This document shows, one piece after another, positions 23,407 to 29,419 of a stretch of 48,558 bases of DNA (positions within the stretch are counted from its first letter, which is position 1; the number at the start of each line of letters is the position of its first letter). The stretch lies in IMG/VR virus record IMGVR_UViG_3300033156_000256, positions 1 through 48,558 of that record; one strand, 5' to 3'. Under the pieces are notes generated by a model, which was given only the letters and a program-made list of their open reading frames with translations, was not told the DNA's origin and searched no databases. Origin of the DNA: a virus. A program made the position numbers and the translations under genes.

Positions 23407-23634
23407 TTACCGATAAAAGTATGCGACACTACCAGCGTCATAGTCACGAACGTAACGCGAAAGAGTCGCTTCACGCCCTACAAGGTATCGCATAAGACGT
23501 ATAGCACTAGCTTGGGTAGCAAACTGTGCCATATGTTTTGGTAACCCGTATTCTTGCGCAAACCCCCCGTCAAGCACAACGACAGTCCAACCCGAGTCAC
23601 CTTCAGTTCGTTGTAACACCCATGTAGGTTTCAT
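23407..23634 (-). CDS. 75-aa early protein, hypothetical
   Basis: ATG 23634 is set by a 4-nt ATGA overlap with the first gene and by GAAAGGGG upstream; a longer frame without ribosome site is not used. Strand-turn-strand start (WVLQRTEGDSGWTVVVLDG), a short helix with QFATQASAIRLMRYLVGRE, and a tyrosine-rich end. No family is known. Confidence 0.6.
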   Translation of the reverse strand: MKPTWVLQRTEGDSGWTVVVLDGGFAQEYGLPKHMAQFATQASAIRLMRYLVGREATLSRYVRDYDAGSVAYFYR

Positions 23635-23834
23635 GCTGTTGCCCCTTTCAATTCTAGCAGAGTTTCCGTCTCTCGAAAGATGATGTGCGCTAGTTCTACA
23701 TCTGATAACCCCCTTTCTCGCCAAGAAGCAATCCACTTGGCAACAGCCCAAGCAGCATTGTTGTTGAGCCAAGCATACTCCAGCGTCGCTGTGACAAGAT
23801 TGTCTTTGTGTTGTTGTGTGTCTCTCTTTCCCAT
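23631..23834 (-). CDS. 67-aa first gene of the leftward operon, hypothetical
   Basis: ATG 23834 has GGGAGCGG upstream and lies about 50 nt downstream of the predicted start of transcription. The protein is helical and Trp/Ala-rich (YAWLNNNAAWAVAKWIASWRERGLSDVELAHIIFRETETLLEL). As the first gene transcribed on entry, it could act against host functions or as a regulator; nothing specific is seen. Confidence 0.65.
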   Translation of the reverse strand: MGKRDTQQHKDNLVTATLEYAWLNNNAAWAVAKWIASWRERGLSDVELAHIIFRETETLLELKGATA

Positions 23835-23891
23835 TCTTTTCCGCTCCCTTGTTCACTGCTTGCCTTTCCGATGCGGAAACCCCGCACCCTC

Positions 23892-23920
23892 ATCATAGCA
23901 CACTTGACAGATTATATCAA
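23892..23920 (-). promoter_or_regulatory. Leftward (early) promoter
   Basis: Minus strand TTGATA (23920-23915), 17-bp spacer, TATGAT (23897-23892), with TGC before the -10 making an extended -10 (GTGCTATGAT). This is close to the sigma-70/SigA consensus. Transcription would start near 23885, ahead of a small GC hairpin (23872-23886) and the first gene. The heptamer GTGCTAT is shared with the rightward promoter. Confidence 0.75.
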
Positions 23921-24075
23921 AGCAAGTTAACGATTCATTATTTGAGAATCTATTGGTGTTTACAAAAGTTTATTCAAGTTTTTCATTTCAGTACTGTAAA
24001 GTATAAAAGTTTTTAGTCCATCGGTTAGCAGTCTGCTATTAGTTTTATCTGTTTTCTCGATGGAAAGCTAAAACG

Positions 24076-24352
24076 TTTGCTGCAAAAAACTTGAGTGTCT
24101 CTTGTCAAGGCCCACCTGGACATGATTATTGTCAATTTGCAAAACTTTGCACAAAAAGTCAAAACATATGCCAAAAAAGTCAAAGAATGCAAAGAGCCTT
24201 TGCCTATAATGCAAAAGAAGGCAAAGACGGATGCAAAGGACTTTGCCTAGACGTAGAGGGAAAGGCTGATAGTTTTTGGGAGAGTTTGGCAGTTTTTGGC
24301 AGTGTTTTTGTGGTGAACACTGAACAGGGCGAAAGACGGCAAAGCACAAGCA
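24076..24352. repeat. Array of GCAAAG/CTTTGC palindromes
   Basis: Thirteen GCAAA or TTTGC words occur in 277 bp. Several pair into palindromes: TTTGC-T-GCAAA (24076-24086), GCAAA-AC-TTTGC (24139-24150), GCAAAG-AGC-CTTTGC (24189-24203) and GCAAAG-GA-CTTTGC (24233-24246). Their starts are spaced roughly 45-60 bp apart. A perfect TATAAT (24205-24210) lies one base after the third palindrome. They probably bind a dimeric protein: initiator, repressor or nucleoid-type. Confidence 0.7.
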
Positions 24353-24385
24353 AAGGGTAGAATAGAATAGTTGGTCGGCTAAATA

Positions 24386-24433
24386 TGTTTCACGTGAAAC
24401 AATGGGAGGTGGCGTGAAACATTTTGTGAAACA
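24386..24433. promoter_or_regulatory. parS: parS site plus two parS half-sites
   Basis: TGTTTCACGTGAAACA at 24386-24401 is an exact match to the bacterial chromosomal parS consensus (TGTTNCACGTGAAACA), the loading site of the CTP-dependent clamp ParB. Right half-sites GTGAAACA recur at 24414-24421 and 24426-24433. No ParA, ParB or Noc homologue is visible in this genome, so the likely binder is host ParB. A 16-bp match by chance in 48 kb is very unlikely. Confidence 0.85.
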
Positions 24434-24469
24434 TAGTTAGACGGCTAACTAATCGGTGGCTGGGGGGAA

Positions 24470-24503
24470 TAAGTATTTTAGTATATACTAAAAGTCGAAT
24501 ATG
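24470..24503. repeat. 34-bp direct repeat, copy 1, with 18-bp palindrome
   Basis: Identical over 34 bp to 24553-24586 (83 bp apart, about eight helical turns). The core TTTTAGTATATACTAAAA (24476-24493) is a perfect palindrome. It could be an operator pair, iterons or a recombination site. Confidence 0.85.
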
Positions 24504-24552
24504 GCGTAGAGCTAGTGGGAAAGTAGCGGAGAGCTAGAGTGCGTGTTGAGAG

Positions 24553-24586
24553 TAAGTATTTTAGTATATACTAAAAGTCGAATATG
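24553..24586. repeat. 34-bp direct repeat, copy 2, with 18-bp palindrome
   Basis: Second copy of the 34-bp unit; palindrome at 24559-24576. The spacer between copies carries GAGCTAG twice. The outer bases beyond the 34 bp differ between copies. Confidence 0.85.
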
Positions 24587-24621
24587 ATGGGTGGCGGCAT
24601 GTACCACACATCACCCAAATC

Positions 24622-24645
24622 GGACAATTTTTGTCCTGTTTTTAT
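24622..24645 (+). terminator. Rho-independent terminator-like hairpin inside the control region
   Basis: GGACAA-TTT-TTGTCC stem (24622-24636) followed by TGTTTTTAT. It reads on the plus strand although no coding gene lies upstream on that strand, so it may end a short non-coding transcript that would cross parS and the 34-bp repeats, or insulate the origin from read-through. Confidence 0.55.
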
Positions 24646-25047
24646 GGTAAAGTAGGCCCGCAATGTGCGCTGTCGGATACGGGTATAGGGTATAAAATAT
24701 GAGTTATTATAGAATAAATCATATAATCGGCGTGTCTCTTGACGTAATGGCGCGAGTTATGTTTAGCGGCGACGGGCATCAGGTATCAGTTCGAGTGCTA
24801 TGGCGAAGCGACTATGCGAAGTTTACATAAGGCGGCGGCGTGGCTCATGGTATCAAGGCAGGAATCAGCAGAGCAGGAATCAGGAACAGTGTGGCAGCGA
24901 TATGGGGGACAAGAGGAAAGAGGGAGAGCAGAGGAAGAGCAGGAGGTAGGGGTGAGCACGCACCACAGGAGCCAAAAACGAACTTTACATAACACCCCAC
25001 CCCGCCCAGCGGGAAGATTCCCTCTTCGTCTAGCAAAAGAGAGGAAT

Positions 25048-25099
25048 GTGTTCTCATCCAGCACCACGACTTTCTAGGCGTGGTTGCTGGGGAGAACAC
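25048..25099. other. Long imperfect inverted repeat (19 paired bases)
   Basis: Left arm 25048-25068 and right arm 25079-25099 pair in three blocks (GTGTTCTC/GAGAACAC, CCAGCA/TGCTGG, CCACG/CGTGG), separated by small bulges, with a 10-nt loop. It could be a cruciform, a structured RNA or an origin hairpin. It is not followed by a U-run. Confidence 0.65.
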
Positions 25100-25142
25100 G
25101 AGAAGAAAAGATATATAGTAATAGTATTAGTATTAAGTATAT

Positions 25143-25359
25143 GTGCTGTCCGTTGTCTATCCAGTTGCTAGTTATATATTGTCTAGTTGCTAAATAGCAC
25201 AAGTTAGTTGCTGTACAGCACCATTGGATTGGCGCGTTTCTGTACAGCACTTTATAAGTATATGTACAGCACCTAAGTAGGCTCCTGGAGTATCTGTCTA
25301 GTACTTGTAATAAGTGCTATGTGTTTACTTGATTTGACAGCTTGCAGGGGTTGTGCTAT
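25143..25359. promoter_or_regulatory. Operator cluster: GTGCTGTACAGCAC-type elements and AGTTGCT repeats
   Basis: A full palindrome TGCTGTACAGCA lies at 25209-25220. Partial copies: GTGCTGT 25143, TAGCAC 25195, CTGTACAGCAC 25240-25250, GTACAGCAC 25264-25272, GTGCTAT 25314 and GTGCTAT 25353. The direct repeat AGTTGCT[AG] occurs at 25163, 25185 and 25206, spaced 22 and 21 bp (two helical turns). The last GTGCTAT overlaps the -10 of the rightward promoter, so a bound protein would control the late operon. The binder could be the product of the gene at 25392 (inference). Confidence 0.7.
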
Positions 25360-25362
25360 CCT
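25334..25362 (+). promoter_or_regulatory. Rightward promoter
   Basis: Consensus TTGACA (25334-25339), 17-bp spacer, TATCCT (25357-25362) preceded by TGC (extended -10, GTGCTATCCT). Transcription would start near 25369, just ahead of AAAGGAGGTGAG. It would drive the whole rightward operon, since no other clear plus-strand promoter or terminator was found downstream before 9385. Confidence 0.75.
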
Positions 25363-25391
25363 TTTGGCAACTATGGTGCAAAGGAGGTGAG

Positions 25392-26021
25392 ATGATGAAA
25401 GAGATGTATGTTGACCGTCAACTGGCCGATGATTTGTGGTTTCTCATGGAAGAATCTCCAGACCCTGTAATAGACTGGACGGCGCTTTCGTGGGTATTAC
25501 TCCAACGGCATTATTCTGGCCCCTATAAGGGCTGGACGGATTGTCCCATGAAGTGGCTGGCCAAGAAGTTGCATTTGGGCTATCCACGTTTGAAAAGGGG
25601 ATTTGACAGGCTGGAAAAATATGGTATAATAGAAAAGGGTAGAGGTGAGGGTTTCAGGCGCATATTGCGCTATCGTTATCAGACGGAGAGGGAGGAGGGA
25701 GTGGCTCGCCCATCGCTAAGAGGCGACGAGTTAGGAGCTTATGGATTGGTGTGGCGCTTCAATCGACAGACCTGGAAGATGGAGGAGATGAAGGTTGCCC
25801 CCAGCGAATATGTGAGTTTTCCCACCTGTAGAGCGTGTGGGCGAGTCTACCATCCTACAGAGGGGCGTGGGCCAGAAGGGTTGTGCGCGGGCTGTTATGT
25901 GAAACAGCGTATGCGAGAGGCGCTTGAGAAGGATGAGTGGCCCCTACATATCGAGGGTCCCTATGGTACCAGGGACTGGTCGAAAAGTGTGGTGATGGAG
26001 TATCTGTGTGATGGGAGTTGA
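25392..26021 (+). CDS. Winged-helix plus zinc-knuckle DNA-binding protein (regulator or initiator)
   Basis: This 209-aa protein has ATGATG at 25392 with AAAGGAGGTGAG upstream; the frame extends further upstream, but that part covers the promoter. Residues about 25-95 look like a winged helix: WTALSWVLLQRH, then PMKWLAKKLHLGYPRLKRGFDRLEKYGIIEKGRG (two helices and wing). Residues about 145-170 have CRACG ... LCAGC, a four-Cys zinc site. First gene of the rightward operon and next to operator-like repeats, so it may be an autoregulator, late-gene activator or replication initiator. Which of these cannot be told from sequence. Confidence 0.7.
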   Translation: MMKEMYVDRQLADDLWFLMEESPDPVIDWTALSWVLLQRHYSGPYKGWTDCPMKWLAKKLHLGYPRLKRGFDRLEKYGIIEKGRGEGFRRILRYRYQTEREEGVARPSLRGDELGAYGLVWRFNRQTWKMEEMKVAPSEYVSFPTCRACGRVYHPTEGRGPEGLCAGCYVKQRMREALEKDEWPLHIEGPYGTRDWSKSVVMEYLCDGS

Positions 26022-26547
26022 GGAGAGGTTGGAGGCTCTCCGTCCCATGCTAACGAGCCGACAGCTCGAATACATATATGCTAGGCGAGAGTGTGGTTCA
26101 GACATAGAGGCGGCGCGTAAGATAGAGTGCAATCCTGCGTCGGTATCTCGTTGGAAGAAGATGCCAGCCTTTGCCGAGGCTTATGAGCTTGTGACGCAGC
26201 CTCTGGCGTTAATCCGAAAGGAAAAGGTTTCTCCTGTTATCGCGCAAAAGAAGCAGGAGTTGATGTCACAGCAGTTGGATGCTGTCATCTCTGTTCTTCC
26301 AGAGATTGTGCAAGAGAATGTGCGTCTTGCTTTGAACGCTCGTAGCGAGTCGACTCGCCTGAAGGCTATCCAAATGTTGTATGATGCGGTTGGATTCAAA
26401 GCGGAAGAGATGATGCCTGTGTCGAAGCAGAGCCAGGTGTTTGTGCAGATGCTTACTCTGATGCGTCCTCAGATAGCCGCTGAGGTTGAGAGGCGCGGGC
26501 TTCCTGTGGATGTAGTGGAGGCGGAGTACGACGATGCCGACGGTTAA
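26011..26547 (+). CDS. Terminase small subunit-like protein (predicted)
   Basis: This 178-aa protein has ATG 26011 overlapping the upstream stop. The N-terminal helix-turn-helix (RRECGSDIEAARKIECNPASVSRWKK-MPAF, about residues 25-55) resembles the 'A-A-x-x-[IL]-x-x-x-x-x-[ST]-V-x-x-W' DNA-binding domain of small terminases. A long helical region follows (LDAVISVLPEIVQENVRLALNARSESTRLKAIQMLYDAVG), suited to ring formation, and an acidic tail. The large subunit lies 4 kb downstream; such separation is unusual but tolerated. A transcription-regulator reading is also possible. Confidence 0.6.
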   Translation: MGVEERLEALRPMLTSRQLEYIYARRECGSDIEAARKIECNPASVSRWKKMPAFAEAYELVTQPLALIRKEKVSPVIAQKKQELMSQQLDAVISVLPEIVQENVRLALNARSESTRLKAIQMLYDAVGFKAEEMMPVSKQSQVFVQMLTLMRPQIAAEVERRGLPVDVVEAEYDDADG

Positions 26548-26827
26548 GCAGTGGGAGAAGACTTATCGTGCTGTGGCGGTGAAGTGTCCTTTGTGTGGTG
26601 AGTATATTGCTAGGGATGCTCTTGCCTGGCGGGTGCATATGGAGGCGGAACACTCTGCCAATTCGGATAGTTGGGCTGATACTAAGGAGCGTGGTGGTGA
26701 AGAGGGCCCCGCTGATAAGTATTGGTATGTGGTTCGTTGGCCTCAGAAGTGTTATGGTTGTGGTTCGACGTTTGCTACTGCATCGGAGCTTGTGGCACAT
26801 CTTTCCTCGGTGCACGGGGCTAGTTAG
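26534..26827 (+). CDS. Double C2H2 zinc-finger protein
   Basis: This 97-aa protein overlaps the small terminase by 14 nt. It has two eukaryote-like fingers: CPLCGEYIARDALAWRVHMEAEH (C-x2-C-x12-H-x4-5-H, residues 18-40) and CYGCGSTFATASELVAHLSSVH (C-x2-C-x12-H-x5-H, residues 73-94), joined by an acidic linker. Fingers of this sort are known from Ros/MucR-like bacterial regulators, but two in one short phage protein are rare. It may bind DNA or cap another protein in packaging. The gene at 549 has a related single finger. Confidence 0.75.
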   Translation: MPTVKQWEKTYRAVAVKCPLCGEYIARDALAWRVHMEAEHSANSDSWADTKERGGEEGPADKYWYVVRWPQKCYGCGSTFATASELVAHLSSVHGAS

Positions 26828-26865
26828 GGAAGGGAGGTGTGAAGTCTGTGTAAGGAGGTGCTGAG

Positions 26866-27684
26866 ATGAGTGGTATTGACCTGGAACGACGACATGAGCT
26901 TTGTTTGTATCCGTGTGTGCGGATTCGGACGCCCAAGGCTCTTGGCTCTGGGACGATTCTCTATGTTGAGCAGGTTGATGGTGATGTGTTCGACTGGTAT
27001 GTGTTGACTAACGAGCACGTGGTAGATAATCTCATCGAGATTAAGAAGAAGTGGAACTCGATGCTCAGGAAAGAGGTGAAGGTGGATGTCCTGGGCACGC
27101 CAACGGTAGAGGTTTTCACCTATGCCTATACTAGTCGTACTGTTGGACATAGTGGGCTTCAGGCCGAGATTATGGCTTATGACAAAGAGGAAGACCTGGC
27201 CTTGTTGAGGGTGCAGGCCCCTTATGCGTATGAGTATGTGGCGAAGCTCATTCCTCGTGAGAAGATGCGTGATTTGGTTTCGTTCATGGGTGTCTGGAAC
27301 GTGGGCTGTGGTTTGGGGCAGAAGCCAGTCATTACCTTTGGGTATCTCAGTGCCTTTGGTTGCGAGATTGAGAACAAGGACTACTTTATGATTACGGCTC
27401 CCAGCATCTTTGGGAATAGTGGTGGTGCTACCTTCCTGGAGGAGACTGGGGAGATGATTGGTGTCCCTGCGCGTATCAGTGTGACTCCGCTGGGTTTCTC
27501 GGCGGATGTGGTGACGCATATGGGCTTCAGCATCACTGCTGAGCGTATCTACCAGTTTTTGGATGACCAGATTTTCGATTTCGTGTATGGTTCGGGGCGT
27601 ACTTCTGAGGAGTGTGCGGAGGAGCGTAAGGCTAAGAGAGAGGCTGACCTGCGGCATACTGCGGAGAGGGATGAGGATGAATAA
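26866..27684 (+). CDS. Trypsin-fold (HtrA-like) serine protease
   Basis: This 272-aa protein has ATG 26866 after AGGAGGTG. The chymotrypsin-fold catalytic triad is readable in order: LTNEHVVDN (His 51), YDKEEDLALLRV (Asp 110) and FGNSGGATF (Ser 185 in GNSGG). There is no signal peptide and no PDZ domain. The C-terminal 40 residues are charged and helical (EECAEERKAKREADLRH). It sits between small and large terminase genes, where phages often encode a capsid maturation protease, but those are of other folds (S78, S49, U9). Options: a new prohead protease, a cytoplasmic regulator-cleaving enzyme or a defence-related protein. Confidence 0.8.
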   Translation: MSGIDLERRHELCLYPCVRIRTPKALGSGTILYVEQVDGDVFDWYVLTNEHVVDNLIEIKKKWNSMLRKEVKVDVLGTPTVEVFTYAYTSRTVGHSGLQAEIMAYDKEEDLALLRVQAPYAYEYVAKLIPREKMRDLVSFMGVWNVGCGLGQKPVITFGYLSAFGCEIENKDYFMITAPSIFGNSGGATFLEETGEMIGVPARISVTPLGFSADVVTHMGFSITAERIYQFLDDQIFDFVYGSGRTSEECAEERKAKREADLRHTAERDEDE

Positions 27685-27895
27685 GAAGGATGCCGCTCTC
27701 GGTGCTGCTTTACGTAAGCTCTTCAAATCTATAGATAAGAATACGGATGTTAAGGTTTACTTTTCTATTCCCCCTGGGAGTAAGGAGCCGCAGGTGTTGG
27801 TGTTGGTTACCCCTCTCTTTATGAAGTCTGGGTATGATTTGGACGAGGTGTTTGATAAGGTTGTCAGAAGGCTAGACGGTGAGGTTGGTTGTTAA
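27671..27895 (+). CDS. 74-aa protein, hypothetical
   Basis: Start ATG 27671 (GGAGAGGG upstream), or 27677. It overlaps the protease gene by 14 nt. A helix (AALGAALRKLFKSIDK) is followed by two strands (VKVYFSIPP, QVLVLVTPLF) and a charged helix (DLDEVFDKVVRRL). Coupling to the protease gene suggests a partner or inhibitor; no family is known. Confidence 0.55.
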   Translation: MRMNKKDAALGAALRKLFKSIDKNTDVKVYFSIPPGSKEPQVLVLVTPLFMKSGYDLDEVFDKVVRRLDGEVGC

Positions 27896-27962
27896 ACAAA
27901 CTGTTGTAGCTGTTGAGTAGTGTTGCTTTTTGCTTAACGGAAGTTTAATAAGAGGCTATTAA

Positions 27963-29411
27963 GTGAAAAGGGTTTTCGCTGTTCTGCTCTTTCTGCTCGC
28001 TGTTCTGCCTGCTAAGGCGGATGGAAGTGTAACGCTATGGAGGGACCATACTGTTGTTGTCTCTTGGCGTAGCTTCCATGTGGGCGATGGGAAGTTTAAT
28101 TGGGACAAGTTGGATAGGATGCTCTATGAGCGAAGGCCAGCGCATCTTATCGTTCTAAATGCCACTCCTGAAGCTGACTTGACTCCTCCTTTTGTTAGTT
28201 CTCGGATGCCTCTGATAGTTCCTCCGTTTGGTAGGTTTGCTACTGCAAGTCATATCTTTGAGGCTTGTGGGCGCAAGTGGTATGTCTCTCGTTACGATGA
28301 CTATATCTGGAGGCGCTTCTATAGGCAGATGGTAGAGGCTTTAGCTGAGCGTTATGATGGTAGTGAGTTGCTTGATTCTGTGGTAATCAGCATTGGTTTG
28401 GATGGGGAGCCGCAGTTGGTGAAGACGATAGGCGGCTGTCATCCGACCGTGCCTATTTCAGGGCTGGAGCACGCTTTTGGTAAGTTTGTCGAGGAGCTGA
28501 TTCTCTTTTATGCCGAGAAGTGGAAGCATACGCAGGTGTATGTGCAGGTGGCAGTAGGTGGAGCCTGGCGTGCGCGTTTGGCGCAGTTGGCTATTGAAAA
28601 TGGTTTGGGTGTAAAACATGCGGGGCTGACAGAGGACTTTCTTGGTTGGGCTTCCTCTGGTCTGACGGGCGATGGTAGTTTTGATGGCGTTTATCTGGCT
28701 CAGGGTAAGGTTCCTATCTGTCTAGAGACGAAGCATGGTATGGGCAGCTTAGAGCAGAAAAGAGAGATTGTTCTCGCTGGTTTGGGTATGAATCCCTCTA
28801 GGATGATTCTTCATAACGAGTATGGAGAGCTAGGTTCTGAGTTTCTGGAGTGGGTAGAGGCGCATGTAGAGGGGCTTCCTACTGTGTGGGCGTCTTATCG
28901 TGAGGTGCGTAGTGACCCTCGTTGTTGGACTGGTTATAACAAGATACGTCGCTGTGTGGACTATCGTCAGGGATATGATAACCAGGGGTTGGAAGTGACC
29001 AAACAGCAAGATGGGTTTTTGTTTACTGTAAAACAGGACTATTTCTATCCTAGCTATAGAGTATCTGTTACTTGGTATGATAAGGAGTCGTGGCGTTTTC
29101 AGTATGGTACTGAGTCGTATGAGGTGCTCTCTCATGGAAGCGGCGAGTTAGTAACGAGCGTGTTTGAGAATGTGCCTGGACAGTTCTTTTTGGAAGGGCC
29201 AGTGCAGTGGGATTTTGTAGAGGTAGAGGGAATGAAGGAGGCTCCTCCGCTTACTCCGACACCATCTCCTACTCCGACACCAACCCCTACTCCATCTCCT
29301 GTGTGTGCTCCGTGTGTTGAGGAAGTCCAGGCTTTGAGAGGATGTTTGTTTAAATTGTTTGGTGGTGAGTTGTGGGATGTTTTGATAATGGTGGTTCCTA
29401 GACAACCGTAG
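27963..29411 (+). CDS. Secreted glycoside-hydrolase-like protein with Thr/Pro linker
   Basis: This 482-aa protein has a GTG start at 27963 and a weak ribosome site (AGAGG). A clear signal peptide MKRVFAVLLFLLAVLPAKA ends in A-K-A. Residues 25-300 resemble a TIM-barrel hydrolase of the GH42/GH5 kind: NWDKLDRML, ISIGLDGEP (Glu near 155) and HNEYGELG (Glu near 286) are candidate acid/base and nucleophile. A beta domain with aromatic residues follows (about 345-410), then a Thr-Pro repeat (PLTPTPSPTPTPTPTPSP) and a short Cys-containing end with a hydrophobic stretch. Export implies it acts on the outer side: surface glycan trimming or anchoring. It is a moron-like insertion among packaging genes. 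Confidence 0.65.
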   Translation: MKRVFAVLLFLLAVLPAKADGSVTLWRDHTVVVSWRSFHVGDGKFNWDKLDRMLYERRPAHLIVLNATPEADLTPPFVSSRMPLIVPPFGRFATASHIFEACGRKWYVSRYDDYIWRRFYRQMVEALAERYDGSELLDSVVISIGLDGEPQLVKTIGGCHPTVPISGLEHAFGKFVEELILFYAEKWKHTQVYVQVAVGGAWRARLAQLAIENGLGVKHAGLTEDFLGWASSGLTGDGSFDGVYLAQGKVPICLETKHGMGSLEQKREIVLAGLGMNPSRMILHNEYGELGSEFLEWVEAHVEGLPTVWASYREVRSDPRCWTGYNKIRRCVDYRQGYDNQGLEVTKQQDGFLFTVKQDYFYPSYRVSVTWYDKESWRFQYGTESYEVLSHGSGELVTSVFENVPGQFFLEGPVQWDFVEVEGMKEAPPLTPTPSPTPTPTPTPSPVCAPCVEEVQALRGCLFKLFGGELWDVLIMVVPRQP

Positions 29412-29419
29412 GAGGAGAA

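Larger units (their letters stand above)
23921..25333. other. Gene-free control region, candidate replication origin
   Basis: About 1.4 kb between the divergent promoters with no convincing gene. Two weak open frames at 24091-24360 and 24814-25077 lack ribosome sites. It contains, in order: an AT-rich lead-in with T/A runs (23930-24020), GCAAAG palindromes, a parS site with half-sites, two 34-bp repeats with palindromic cores, a terminator-like hairpin, an AT-rich tract (24684-24728, TATAAA and TATAAT), a purine-rich stretch with GCAGGAATCAG twice (about 24858 and 24873), a long hairpin and an operator cluster. Repeats plus AT-rich DNA at the switch point of transcription fit an origin. No DnaA box was seen. 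Confidence 0.6.

Noticed and set aside
24091-24360. Open frame of 89 codons over the GCAAAG array
   Set aside because: TTG start, no ribosome site, composition driven by the repeats; an open frame also exists on the opposite strand.
24470-24586. Attachment site or insertion-sequence ends at the 34-bp repeats
   Set aside because: No recombinase or transposase gene in the window; direct, not inverted, repeats with nothing coding between.
24814-25077. Open frame of 87 codons in the control region
   Set aside because: No good ribosome site, polar low-complexity product, overlapping open frames on the other strand; treated as non-coding.
26824-27726. 300-codon minus-strand frame opposite the protease gene
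   Set aside because: Antisense shadow; the plus-strand frame has triad motifs and ribosome site.
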